A stretch of 64,000 bases of DNA from Flavobacteriaceae bacterium (GTDB lineage: Bacteria; Bacteroidota; Bacteroidia; Flavobacteriales; Flavobacteriaceae): NCBI GenBank assembly GCA_022425945.1, contig JAKMEK010000092.1, forward strand, positions 1 to 64,000, in the 5' to 3' direction. How positions within the stretch are numbered: position 1 is the stretch's first letter; each line of letters begins with the position of its first letter. A program made the position numbers and the translations under genes. Under the pieces are notes generated by a model. That model was not told the DNA's origin. It saw only the letters and a program-made list of their open reading frames with translations, and did no database searches. This document shows positions 9,312 through 18,835 of this stretch, one piece after another.

Positions 9312-10595
9312 TTAAAGTTGATCGAGGAGTTGCTCAAGTTCGATTCCTCGAGAGCCTTTGATCAAAATAGTAGACCCCTTTATGGGGTTTTCTTTCAGGT
9401 GTTTTTTTGCCGTAAGGGTTGATTCAAAATGACTTCTATTAGTTGCTTTCTTTAGGGAGGAAAATAGGGGCCCAACCAAGATAACTTCATCAAATTTTGC
9501 TTCTTCAAGCTGATCAATGACGGATTCGTGTTCCGCTATGGAAAAGTCCCCAAGCTCAAGCATATCTCCCAAGATCACTGTCTTATGTGAAGCCTTAACA
9601 CCAATAAATGAATTGATTGCTGCCTTCATGCTAGAAGGATTGGCATTGTATGCATCTAATAGCACATCATTTTTAGTTGTTTTGGTCCATTGTGAACGGT
9701 TGTTTGTAGGTATATAGACCTCTATTCCATTTTTGATTTGTTCCAGAGAGAGTGAAAAGAATTTTCCAAAACCGATGGCCGCATTGATATTATCGAAATT
9801 ATAATCGCCAGTCAGTTTGCTTTTTATGGTAACTCCTTCTATTGTAGTCACACAATACCCCTCATTACCGATTGTGTTGGTCATTTGGTAATGTGCATTG
9901 CTTTTTCGACCAAATAAGATTTGGTTAATGCCTGTACATTGTTTTAGCTGTAGTTCATTGTCTGCATTTACAAGCACATCCCCCTTGTTTGTTCGTAAGA
10001 AATCATAGAGTTCACTCTTTCCTTTAATGACCCCTTCAATACTGCCAAAACCTTCCAAATGAGCCTTTCCAAAATTGGTGATATACCCCATAGTAGGTTG
10101 CGCAAGTTCACTTAAAAAAGCAATTTCTTTTTGATGATTTGCACCCAATTCTACAAGGGCTATTTCCGTATCGGGCTTTATGCCGAGTAGGGTTAGGGGT
10201 ACGCCAATATGATTGTTTAAATTCCCTTTTGTTGCATGAACCTTAAATTGTTGCGAAAGCACAGTGTAGATAAGTTCCTTTGAGGTTGTTTTTCCATTTG
10301 ATCCGGTAAGGCAAATAACGGGCAGTTCAAATTGTTTTCTATGGAACGTAGCCAAAGCTTGTAAAGTAGCCAGACTGTCTTCTACATGAATTGCATTACT
10401 AGTTGTTGGACGATGATTGAGATCGTCATAAATAACGTATGACGCTCCTGCATCTACAGCTTTTTGAGCAAAGACATTTCCGTTAAAGTTTTCTCCTCTA
10501 AGACAAAAGAATAGTTCTCCCTTTTTTAAGGCACGCGTATCAGTAGATAGTCCGGAGCTTTTTTTGAAGAGCAGATGTAATTCTGAAATGTTCAT
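9312..10595 (-). CDS. murF: UDP-N-acetylmuramoyl-tripeptide--D-alanyl-D-alanine ligase
   Basis: 427 aa; CLTGSNGKTTSKELI P-loop, VELGANHQKEI, LLDAYNANPSSMKAAI, ILGDMLELG motifs. Confidence 0.93.
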   Translation of the reverse strand: MNISELHLLFKKSSGLSTDTRALKKGELFFCLRGENFNGNVFAQKAVDAGASYVIYDDLNHRPTTSNAIHVEDSLATLQALATFHRKQFELPVICLTGSNGKTTSKELIYTVLSQQFKVHATKGNLNNHIGVPLTLLGIKPDTEIALVELGANHQKEIAFLSELAQPTMGYITNFGKAHLEGFGSIEGVIKGKSELYDFLRTNKGDVLVNADNELQLKQCTGINQILFGRKSNAHYQMTNTIGNEGYCVTTIEGVTIKSKLTGDYNFDNINAAIGFGKFFSLSLEQIKNGIEVYIPTNNRSQWTKTTKNDVLLDAYNANPSSMKAAINSFIGVKASHKTVILGDMLELGDFSIAEHESVIDQLEEAKFDEVILVGPLFSSLKKATNRSHFESTLTAKKHLKENPIKGSTILIKGSRGIELEQLLDQL

Positions 10596-10600
10596 GCTAT

Positions 10601-10627
10601 AAAAAAAGGCATTCGAAAATGCCTTTT
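10601..10627 (-). terminator. Intrinsic terminator-like hairpin between gldJ and murF
   Basis: On the minus strand: AAAAGGCATT-TTCG-AATGCCTTTT (10-bp perfect stem) followed by a 7-T tract, ending 5 nt before the murF ATG. Confidence 0.7.
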
Positions 10628-10641
10628 AATGTGTTTGTTTC

Positions 10642-12318
10642 TTAGCCTTTTCTTTTGTGACGGGCTGTTTTTTTATTTTTGCTTTTTGATCCCAGACGGG
10701 TCATGGCACATCTAAATCCGATGTAGTCAGTAGCAATATATTGTGGTAGATAGCGTCTTTGTGCTGGATCTAGCCAGTAAGCACGATCTTTCCACGAGCC
10801 TCCTTTAAATACGCGTACTTCATCAGTAATTAACGAGGTTCTTTTTGGCGATTTATCTTTCGAGCGGATTTTGTTTCCATTTTCGTCTGTAGTTACTCGG
10901 GGATGAGTAGGTGCATCATACATTTTCGTGCTTTCTGGACGACCATTTCCTCCTTCTTCACCACTTTGTACATCTGCAAATTGACGGGTAGACTCTATAT
11001 CACCATCACGAAAGTTTCTGTTATCACTTTCAGTAAAGTTCTGACGTAAAAAGGTTTCCTCTTCATCAATAGCTACTTTTTCTAATTGTCCAGGTAAGCG
11101 TTTAAGCAGTACCTTTCCGTTTGGAAGAGTGTCATATACCAGTTGATCAGGAGAAATTACTTGGGCCTTTCCATCTTCTCCAATGACTTCTTTTAGGTAG
11201 ATGTTTCCACGGTAATAGTTAAAGTCATTTGCTTCATCGTCAACAATTGGACGATATACGTCGGCTACCCACTCGGCTACATTTCCAGCCATGTCGTAAA
11301 CACCATAGTCGTTAGGTGGATATGATTTTACTTGAATGGTTATGTCAGCTCCGTCATCGGACCAGCCAGCAATTCCACCATAATCTCCTTTTCCGAGTTT
11401 AAAGTTGGCCAATTGGTCTCCTTCGGATCTTCTCTCCTCTGAACGGGTGTATTCTCCAGACCATGGATATTTTTTCTTTCCTCGGTAGGCGTTGTACTCA
11501 CGCTCACCGCCCAAGGCAAGTGCTGCGTATTCCCATTCTGATTCTGTTGGAAGCCTGTATGCAGGGAGTAGCAGACCGCTATCAACTCCAGCGTAAACAT
11601 TTACTTCAGTTGTGTCTTTTTTCTGACGCCCATTTTTTCCAACCAAACTATCGATCTTTCCGCCATAAGTGGACTCAGGTATTTTCAGGTAGGCACTTGT
11701 GCTAAAGGTACTGTTTGCATCTATTTCTGTGTAACGTACATCTTTTTCGATGTAGGCCTCACGCTCCAAGATGTATTCATTTACACGGTCGGTGCGCCAT
11801 TCAGCAAATTGAACTGCTTGCAGCCAGTTTACTCCAACAACAGGGTATTCTGCGTAGGCAGGGTGGCGTAAATAATTAGTTGTCAACTCTTCAAAGTATC
11901 CCAATTGATTTCTCCAAACCAATGTGTCCGGAATAGCTCCCTCATAAATTTGTTTGTATTGTAAATTGTCTTGGGGAAAAACCAATTTTAACCAGTCCAA
12001 GAACTCAAGGTACATCAGGTTGGTTACCTCTGTTTCGTCAATGTAGAAAGACATTACGTGCTGACGCGTTGGAGTGTTGTTCCAGTCGTGCATTACATCA
12101 TCTTGAACTTGTCCTTTTGTAAAGGTTCCTCCTTCAATAAAAACAAGTCCTGGTCCGGTTTCTTGATCTTCAAAATCAACATTGTACTGAAAGCCACCTT
12201 TTTTGGAGTTAATACTCCAGCCTGTGGCTCTAGATTGGTTGTTTTTTCCGCAAGAGCTGAAAATCATTGACCCTAGGGCAATAAAAAGCGTACATTTTGA
12301 GATAAACTTCACGTTCAT
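10642..12318 (-). CDS. gldJ: Gliding motility lipoprotein GldJ (SUMF1/FGE-like fold)
   Basis: Start re-set to MNVKFISKCTLFIALGSMIFSSCG (lipobox SSC). GWSINSKKGGFQYNVDFEDQETGPGLVFIEGGTF...QDDVMHDWNNTPTRQHV...DETEVTN is GldJ-like; C-terminal FKGGSWKDRAYWLDPAQRRY. Confidence 0.93.
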   Translation of the reverse strand: MNVKFISKCTLFIALGSMIFSSCGKNNQSRATGWSINSKKGGFQYNVDFEDQETGPGLVFIEGGTFTKGQVQDDVMHDWNNTPTRQHVMSFYIDETEVTNLMYLEFLDWLKLVFPQDNLQYKQIYEGAIPDTLVWRNQLGYFEELTTNYLRHPAYAEYPVVGVNWLQAVQFAEWRTDRVNEYILEREAYIEKDVRYTEIDANSTFSTSAYLKIPESTYGGKIDSLVGKNGRQKKDTTEVNVYAGVDSGLLLPAYRLPTESEWEYAALALGGEREYNAYRGKKKYPWSGEYTRSEERRSEGDQLANFKLGKGDYGGIAGWSDDGADITIQVKSYPPNDYGVYDMAGNVAEWVADVYRPIVDDEANDFNYYRGNIYLKEVIGEDGKAQVISPDQLVYDTLPNGKVLLKRLPGQLEKVAIDEEETFLRQNFTESDNRNFRDGDIESTRQFADVQSGEEGGNGRPESTKMYDAPTHPRVTTDENGNKIRSKDKSPKRTSLITDEVRVFKGGSWKDRAYWLDPAQRRYLPQYIATDYIGFRCAMTRLGSKSKNKKTARHKRKG

Positions 12319-12419
12319 ATTAGTTTTTTTATCGGCTATATTGTTACTCTTAAGCTGCAATATACAATTTATTGAGCGGTGTCATTAACAATTAACTCCA
12401 CCAACACAATCCTATAACG

Positions 12420-12427
12420 CAAAAATA
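12420..12427 (-). promoter_or_regulatory. Putative -7 element (TATTTTTG) for gldJ
   Basis: Reverse complement of caaaaata; about 100 nt upstream of the gldJ ATG. Confidence 0.35.
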
Positions 12428-12491
12428 ATGCATTTATTGCTGTAAATAATAATGCAATGAAAATGTTTTATTAGGGGCAAGAAAATTAAAA

Positions 12492-12505
12492 TTATAACGT
12501 TATAA
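12492..12505. promoter_or_regulatory. 14-bp perfect palindrome TTATAACGTTATAA upstream of porV
   Basis: Read directly; centred about 32 bp upstream of the porV TTG start. Confidence 0.4.
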
Positions 12506-12530
12506 ATGCGAAACAAGTACATATTAATCT

Positions 12531-13688
12531 TTGAAGAAACAGTTAGCTTATTTAGGGTGTTTGGTGATGTTTATTGGGGGCAACGCTTTTGCACAGAGTC
12601 AAAGCCGTGTAATTACCACAGGTGTCCCTTTCTTGTTAATTACGCCAGACGCACGCTCCGCCGGTATGGGTGAGTTGGGCGTGGCCACTTCGGCAGATGT
12701 CTTTTCGCAACAATGGAATCCTGCAAAGTATGTTTTCGCGAGAGAAAAGCAGGCAGTTGGGGTGAGTTATACTCCTTACCTGAGTAAGCTTGTCGACGAC
12801 ATATTCTTGGCAAATCTAACCTACTACACTAAAAACACCGAACGAAGTGCTTGGGGGGTAAGTTTAAAATACTTTAGTTTAGGTGATATTCAGTTCAATG
12901 ATTTAATAGGAAATACGATTGTACAACAAGGTATTGAACGTCCCAATGAACTAACCTTGGACCTTTCTTATGGTTTGTTGTTGAATGAGAAATTCTCCAT
13001 GGCTGTTGCAGCACGATATATCCGTTCAGATTTAAAGCTGTCTAGTGACGCCGATGCGACCCCAGCAAGCAGTATAGGAATTGATATTGCCGCATTCTAC
13101 CAAGGAGAGTATTTTGACATGGGAACCAATAAAGCGAGTATGCGTTATGGTTTAAATGTTTCCAATGTAGGTCCGCGTTTAAAATATGATGAAGGAGGAC
13201 AAAAAAACTTTATCCCTACCAACCTTCGACTGGGCGCGGGAATGAATTTGGATTTAGGTGGGAGCAATGTATTGAATTTCAATCTTGAATTTAATAAGTT
13301 ATTGGTACCATCTCCTGTAGAAGTAGGCCAAGAAAATGGAGTGAGGCTCTATGAACAACCAGACATTAGTTTTTTAAATGGGATTGTAGAATCTTTTTCA
13401 GATGCTCCAGACGGTTTAAGCGAAGAGTTGAAAGAAGTTACTTGGGCAACAGGAGTTGAGTATGTTTTTCAAGACGTATTTGCACTGCGAACAGGATACT
13501 TTAACGAAAGTCTAGAAAAAGGCTCTCGACGTTTTTTAACTTTAGGGGCAGGTTTTCAACTCGACTTTGCCACCATAGACATCTCTTATTTATTCTCAAC
13601 ATCTAAGATTAGAAATCCATTGGAAAACACGCTTCGTTTTTCATTGACATTCAACTTAAGCAACCCCTCTGTAGAGCCTGCAGAGTAA
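12531..13688 (+). CDS. porV: Type IX secretion system outer-membrane protein PorV (LptO family)
   Basis: 385 aa; signal peptide; VITTGVPFLLITPDARSAGMGELGVATSADVFSQQWNPAKYVF is PorV-like. Apparent TTG start. Confidence 0.92.
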   Translation: MKKQLAYLGCLVMFIGGNAFAQSQSRVITTGVPFLLITPDARSAGMGELGVATSADVFSQQWNPAKYVFAREKQAVGVSYTPYLSKLVDDIFLANLTYYTKNTERSAWGVSLKYFSLGDIQFNDLIGNTIVQQGIERPNELTLDLSYGLLLNEKFSMAVAARYIRSDLKLSSDADATPASSIGIDIAAFYQGEYFDMGTNKASMRYGLNVSNVGPRLKYDEGGQKNFIPTNLRLGAGMNLDLGGSNVLNFNLEFNKLLVPSPVEVGQENGVRLYEQPDISFLNGIVESFSDAPDGLSEELKEVTWATGVEYVFQDVFALRTGYFNESLEKGSRRFLTLGAGFQLDFATIDISYLFSTSKIRNPLENTLRFSLTFNLSNPSVEPAE

Positions 13689-13772
13689 TTTAAAAGTTCT
13701 TGGATGTTATTTTTATGACATTAGACTGTTGTTATGTGTGGTAGATATGGTATTATTTTCCGTTAAAAGTCG

Positions 13773-13780
13773 TATTTTTG
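13773..13780 (+). promoter_or_regulatory. Putative -7 element (TATTTTTG) for pdhA
   Basis: TAnnTTTG match 33 nt upstream of the pdhA ATG. Confidence 0.35.
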
Positions 13781-13813
13781 CCCCATAAATAATTCTAAAA
13801 TATTTTTTTTCGA

Positions 13814-14815
13814 ATGAAAAAAATCACCAAACAAACCTATATCGATTGGTATAAAGACATGCTTTTTTGGCGAAAGTTTGAAGACAAGCTAGCGGCAGTC
13901 TACATCCAACAGAAAGTGAGAGGATTCCTCCACTTGTACAACGGACAAGAGGCTATCCTCGCGGGTGCTTTGCATGCCATTGAGTTAGGGAAAGATCGAA
14001 TGATTACTGCGTATAGAAACCACGTACAACCCATTGGAATGGGCGTTGACCCCAAAAGAGTAATGGCTGAATTGTACGGTAAAGCAACAGGTACTTCTAA
14101 TGGATTGGGAGGTTCTATGCACATCTTTTCAAAAGAACATCGTTTTCACGGAGGTCACGGTATTGTTGGGGGGCAAATCCCTTTAGGTGCTGGTATGGCT
14201 TTTGGTGATAAATACAATAATACAGGTGCAGTAACGCTATGCTTCATGGGTGACGGTGCTGTAAGACAAGGCTCTTTGCACGAAACACTCAACCTGGCAA
14301 CCCTATGGGAGCTTCCGGTAGTGTTTATTGTGGAAAACAATGGATATGCAATGGGGACTTCTGTCGCTCGAACAGCTTCTCACCAAGAGATATGGAAATT
14401 AGGTCTTGGTTACGAAATGCCATGTGGACCAGTAGACGGAATGGATCCGGTTGCTGTAGCAAAAGCCCTGGACAAAGCAATTAAGCATGCGCGAGACGGA
14501 AAAGGGCCAACTTTCTTAGAGATGAAGACTTACCGCTACCGTGGACACTCAATGTCAGATGCACAGCATTATCGTACTAAATCTGAAGTAGAAGAATACC
14601 GTAAAATTGATCCAATTACTCAGGTAAAAGACATCATTGTTGAGAAAAACTATTTAACTGAAGACGAGTTTGCTGCCATCGATGCTGATGTGAAAGCACG
14701 TGTGTTGGAATGTGAAAAATTTGCTGAAGATTCTCCATATCCGGAAAAGTCAGTCATGTACGATGCAGTCTACGAAGAACCCAATTACCCATTTTTAAAA
14801 CATAAATTAAGTTAG
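13814..14815 (+). CDS. pdhA: Pyruvate dehydrogenase E1 component subunit alpha
   Basis: 333 aa; GLGGSMHIF, GHGIVGGQIPLGAGMAFGDKY, ThDP motif GDGAVRQGSLHETLNLATLW, YRYRGHSMSD. Confidence 0.95.
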   Translation: MKKITKQTYIDWYKDMLFWRKFEDKLAAVYIQQKVRGFLHLYNGQEAILAGALHAIELGKDRMITAYRNHVQPIGMGVDPKRVMAELYGKATGTSNGLGGSMHIFSKEHRFHGGHGIVGGQIPLGAGMAFGDKYNNTGAVTLCFMGDGAVRQGSLHETLNLATLWELPVVFIVENNGYAMGTSVARTASHQEIWKLGLGYEMPCGPVDGMDPVAVAKALDKAIKHARDGKGPTFLEMKTYRYRGHSMSDAQHYRTKSEVEEYRKIDPITQVKDIIVEKNYLTEDEFAAIDADVKARVLECEKFAEDSPYPEKSVMYDAVYEEPNYPFLKHKLS

Positions 14816-14817
14816 TC

Positions 14818-16413
14818 ATGGCAGAAGTCATAAATATGCCTCGTTTGAGCGATACAATGGAGGAAGGAACTGTCGCTACTTGGTTTAAAAAAGTAGGTGA
14901 TACAGTTAAAGAAGGCGATATTCTAGCCGAAATTGAAACCGATAAAGCAACAATGGAGTTCGAAGCTTTTTACGAAGGTGAACTATTGCATATCGGAATT
15001 GAAGAAGGACAAACTGCACCAGTAGATACTTTACTTGCCATTATAGGTGAAAAAGGAGAGGATGTTTCTGCTCATCTTGGCGGAGGAACTGCGCCAGTTG
15101 CCGAAGAGGTAACTGCTTCGGAAGCTGCTCCTGCCCAAGCAGAAGTCGCTGCTGCCCCAACACTTCCGGATAACGTGGAAGTCATTACCATGCCGCGATT
15201 GAGCGATACCATGGAAGAAGGTACAGTAGCAAGTTGGCTCAAAAAAGTTGGTGATACTGTCAATGAAGGTGACATACTTGCTGAGATTGAAACAGACAAA
15301 GCAACGATGGAATTTGAAGCATTTTACAATGGAACGCTTTTACACATCGGAATACAAGAAGGAGATTCTGCTCCTGTAGATAGTCTTTTGGCCATTATTG
15401 GTGATAAAGATGCTAATGTTGAACAGGCAATAGCTGCTGCAACTGCCAGTGTTTCTGCGCCAGTTGAAGAGGTCGAAAAAGCTGCTCCAGCTGCTCCTGC
15501 TGTTGCTGCACCAGTTGCAGCCCCTGTGGCATCGCCTGTTGCTGCACCCGTAGCAGTTCAAAATACAAGCGGACGAATCATCGCTTCTCCTTTGGCAAAA
15601 CGTTTGGCCGAAGAGCGAGGAATTCAGCTTGCTACAGTTCAAGGTTCAGGTGATGGTGGACGAATCATTAAACGTGATATCGAAAATTATCAAGCTAGCG
15701 GTAGTGTTGCTTTTGCGGCTCCGCAGGGAATTGAATCTGTCGAGGAAATGGCCAATAGCCAGATGCGTAAAACCATCGCTAAGCGACTGGGTGCATCTAA
15801 ATTTACGGCACCTCACTATTACTTAGGTGTTGAATTTGATATGGAGAATGCCATGGCATTCCGTAAGCAATACAATGCTATTCCAGATACAAAAATCTCG
15901 TTCAATGACATTGTGGTTAAAGCAACTGCTTTAGCGCTCAAACAGCATCCACAAGTTAATTCGCGCTGGTACGATGATAAAATCGTGAAGCATCATCATG
16001 TTCACATGGGCGTTGCCGTGGCGGTAGACGATGGTTTGGTTGTTCCTGTAGTGAAGTTTGCAGATGAATTACCTTTGCCGCAAATTGGGGCACAAGTAAA
16101 AGATTTTGCAGGTAGAGCTAGAGATAAAAAACTTACTCCTGCAGAAATGGACGGAAGTACATTTACGATTTCCAACTTAGGAATGTTTGGTATTGAAACC
16201 TTTACGTCAATTATCAATCAACCCAATTCAGCAATTTTATCTGTCGGTGCAATTGTAGAAAAGCCCGTTGTGAAGAATGGACAAATTGTGGTTGGACACA
16301 CCATGAAGTTGACCCTTGCATGTGATCATCGCTCGGTAGATGGTGCAACAGGTTCTTTGTTCTTACAAACACTAAAATCCTACATTGAAAATCCAATTAC
16401 AATGTTGGTTTAA
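14818..16413 (+). CDS. pdhC: Pyruvate dehydrogenase E2, dihydrolipoamide acetyltransferase, with two lipoyl domains
   Basis: 531 aa; two ETDKATMEFEAF lipoyl domains, Ala/Pro linker, E3-binding domain (ASPLAKRLAEERGI), catalytic domain with DHRSVDGA. Confidence 0.95.
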   Translation: MAEVINMPRLSDTMEEGTVATWFKKVGDTVKEGDILAEIETDKATMEFEAFYEGELLHIGIEEGQTAPVDTLLAIIGEKGEDVSAHLGGGTAPVAEEVTASEAAPAQAEVAAAPTLPDNVEVITMPRLSDTMEEGTVASWLKKVGDTVNEGDILAEIETDKATMEFEAFYNGTLLHIGIQEGDSAPVDSLLAIIGDKDANVEQAIAAATASVSAPVEEVEKAAPAAPAVAAPVAAPVASPVAAPVAVQNTSGRIIASPLAKRLAEERGIQLATVQGSGDGGRIIKRDIENYQASGSVAFAAPQGIESVEEMANSQMRKTIAKRLGASKFTAPHYYLGVEFDMENAMAFRKQYNAIPDTKISFNDIVVKATALALKQHPQVNSRWYDDKIVKHHHVHMGVAVAVDDGLVVPVVKFADELPLPQIGAQVKDFAGRARDKKLTPAEMDGSTFTISNLGMFGIETFTSIINQPNSAILSVGAIVEKPVVKNGQIVVGHTMKLTLACDHRSVDGATGSLFLQTLKSYIENPITMLV

Positions 16414-16435
16414 TTCAATTAGCCTAACATTTAAG

Positions 16436-16459
16436 ACCCGCCTTTGTGCGGGTTTTTTT
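16436..16459 (+). terminator. Rho-independent terminator after pdhC
   Basis: ACCCGC-CTTTGT-GCGGGT stem-loop followed by TTTTTT. Confidence 0.85.
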
Positions 16460-16477
16460 ATCTTTAAACAAAAATAA

Positions 16478-17146
16478 GTGAAAACATTATTGATTACTGG
16501 TGCCGGAAAAGGCATCGGGTTAGAAACGGCAAAATTAGCTGCATCAGCTGGGCACAATGTTATTGCAATATCAAGGAACATAACTGCTTTGGAAGCCATT
16601 AAAGGAATTCAGGCTTTTAGTGTTGACCTTTCTTCTGAGGATGCCATAGGCACTTTTGTGCAAAAGATAGCTCATGTTCCCATAGATGTTCTAATCAATA
16701 ATGCTGGTTTATTGACCAATACTTCTGTAGCAGAAAGTAGTTTCGAGCTTTTTGAAAAAATCTATAAGGTCAATGTTTTTGGCTTAGCTGAACTGACGCG
16801 TCAATTGTTACCTCAAATTCATTCTGATGGACATGTGGTTAATATCAGTAGTATGGGAGGGATTCAAGGAAGTGCTAAATTTCCGGGTTTATCGATCTAT
16901 TCGAGCAGTAAAGGAGCTTTGATTACATTGACAGAACTTTGGGCAGAAGAATTTAAAGCTTCGGGGCCTAAGTTCAATGTATTGGCCCTCGGTGCTGTAC
17001 AAACACAGATGCTTGAAGAAGCTTTTCCTGGCTTTGAAGCACCCATCACTGCAGAAGGCTTCGCTCCATACCTGCTCAATTTCGGATTAACCGGACATCA
17101 GTACTACAATGGGAAAACACTTCAGGTTTCTTCTAGTACACCCTAA
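16478..17146 (+). CDS. SDR-family NAD(P)-dependent oxidoreductase
   Basis: 222 aa; ITGAGKGIGLETAKLA, NNAG, YSSSKGAL; apparent GTG start. Confidence 0.9.
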   Translation: MKTLLITGAGKGIGLETAKLAASAGHNVIAISRNITALEAIKGIQAFSVDLSSEDAIGTFVQKIAHVPIDVLINNAGLLTNTSVAESSFELFEKIYKVNVFGLAELTRQLLPQIHSDGHVVNISSMGGIQGSAKFPGLSIYSSSKGALITLTELWAEEFKASGPKFNVLALGAVQTQMLEEAFPGFEAPITAEGFAPYLLNFGLTGHQYYNGKTLQVSSSTP

Positions 17147-17153
17147 GTAGGTA

Positions 17154-17750
17154 ATGATTATGGAGGTTTTTAATTTCATTCCACCAATGGCTCAAGATAA
17201 GGTCAAAGCTCTTTTAGTTGAGTATCCTGTTGAGATGAAAGTGGTCGGAAAACGGAAAACCAAACATGGGGATTTTAGAAAACTGCCCTCCGGACGGGTT
17301 CAAATAACCCTCAATGAACAACAAAACCCTTACCGTTTTTTGATTACACTTTTGCATGAAGTGGGACATCATGTGGCGTTCATCAATCACGGATTTCGGA
17401 TTCAATCACATGGGAAGGAATGGAAAAATTGCTTCAGAAGTGTCAGTGTTCCGTTTTTGGTAGAAGAAATATTTCCTCAGCCACTGTTATCTGTTTTTGC
17501 TCAACATTTAAAAAACCCAAAAGCAAGTAGTGATACAGATCAACAACTCGGACTAGCTTTGCGAGCATTTGATCCACCCACGCATAAAAAAGCTATCTTT
17601 GAGTTGCCCATGGGCATACATTTTAGTTTGGATAACGGCCGCGTTTTTCAAAAAGGGCCACAAAGGCGAAAGCGCTTTGAGTGTTGTGAAATTAAAACAG
17701 GAAAAACCTATCTTTTTCAGCCAAATGCAGAAGTAAATCAAATGAATTGA
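17154..17750 (+). CDS. SprT-like zinc metalloprotease-fold protein
   Basis: 198 aa; LLHEVGHHVAF metal-binding motif in SprT context. Confidence 0.8.
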   Translation: MIMEVFNFIPPMAQDKVKALLVEYPVEMKVVGKRKTKHGDFRKLPSGRVQITLNEQQNPYRFLITLLHEVGHHVAFINHGFRIQSHGKEWKNCFRSVSVPFLVEEIFPQPLLSVFAQHLKNPKASSDTDQQLGLALRAFDPPTHKKAIFELPMGIHFSLDNGRVFQKGPQRRKRFECCEIKTGKTYLFQPNAEVNQMN

Positions 17751-18835
17751 AGATGAACGAAACAAATAATAATTTTGCTTTAATCATGGCGGGAGGCGTA
17801 GGAAGTCGTTTTTGGCCCTCTAGCAGGGCATCCCTCCCAAAACAATTCCTCGACTTAACAGGAGTGGGTAGAACCTTACTTCAGCAAACTTATGATCGAT
17901 TGGAAGGGATTGTTCCATCAGATCAAGTCTATATATTGACCAATGAGCGCTATAAGTCTTTGGTCAAAGATCAATTGCCAGAGGTTAATGTGTCACAGAT
18001 AATTTGTGAGCCAGCCATGCGCAATACAGCCCCTTGCCTCTTATTTGCTGCGCTTAAAATTCAGCACAATAACCCTAATGCTTCTACTGTAATCTTACCA
18101 AGCGATCATTTTGTTGCTGATTTACCATCATTTAAAGAAGACGTTTTAGCTGCCTTTAGTCATGTGTCTAGACATGATGAGCTACTCACCTTCGGTATTC
18201 CTCCAACTTCGCCTCATACAGGTTATGGCTATTTGCAAGTTAAAGAGAAAGATAAGTCACCATCTCCCATCACTGCTTTTACCGAAAAACCAACCCTAAC
18301 GAAAGCAGCTACATTTTTAGAGGCTGGTAATTATTTCTGGAACGCAGGTATTTTTGTCTGGTCAATACGTGTATTGCTAAACGCATTTAAGGATCATCAA
18401 CCTGAGATGTTAGCACTCATGGAAGCAGGAATCCGAACTTTTGACACTGAAGAAGAACAGTCGTTTTTGGCGGAAGAGTATCCAAAAGCAGAGAGTATTT
18501 CAATTGACTATGCAATTATGGAAAAGGCTTCAAATATTTCCATGATTAAAGCGGGGTTTTCTTGGAATGACCTCGGCACATGGACCTCCCTTTATGATCA
18601 ACTGTCTACCGTAGAAGATGAAAACATAGCGGTTAATGCTGATCTACTTGCTGATGAATCAAATAGAAATATGGTGTATTCTTCCGATAAGAAACTAATC
18701 GTTGTAAAAGGGTTGGAAGATTTTGTGATTGTGGAAGAAAAGGATGTGTTGTTGATTTACCCTAAAGGAGATGACCAAAGTGTGAAAGAATTGCGTGATA
18801 AAGCTAAGGGTATAGCTGGTGAATCAATAGCCTAG
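17747..18835 (+). CDS. manC: Mannose-1-phosphate guanylyltransferase
   Basis: 362 aa; LIMAGGVGSRFWPSSRASLPKQFLDL, ILPSDHFV, FTEKPT, NAGIFVW, DYAIMEKA. Confidence 0.92.
   Translation: MKMNETNNNFALIMAGGVGSRFWPSSRASLPKQFLDLTGVGRTLLQQTYDRLEGIVPSDQVYILTNERYKSLVKDQLPEVNVSQIICEPAMRNTAPCLLFAALKIQHNNPNASTVILPSDHFVADLPSFKEDVLAAFSHVSRHDELLTFGIPPTSPHTGYGYLQVKEKDKSPSPITAFTEKPTLTKAATFLEAGNYFWNAGIFVWSIRVLLNAFKDHQPEMLALMEAGIRTFDTEEEQSFLAEEYPKAESISIDYAIMEKASNISMIKAGFSWNDLGTWTSLYDQLSTVEDENIAVNADLLADESNRNMVYSSDKKLIVVKGLEDFVIVEEKDVLLIYPKGDDQSVKELRDKAKGIAGESIA

Noticed and set aside
15470-15560. Tandem gctgct/ccagttgca-like repeats
   Set aside because: This is the flexible Ala/Pro linker of PdhC between lipoyl and E3-binding domains, not a mobile or CRISPR repeat.
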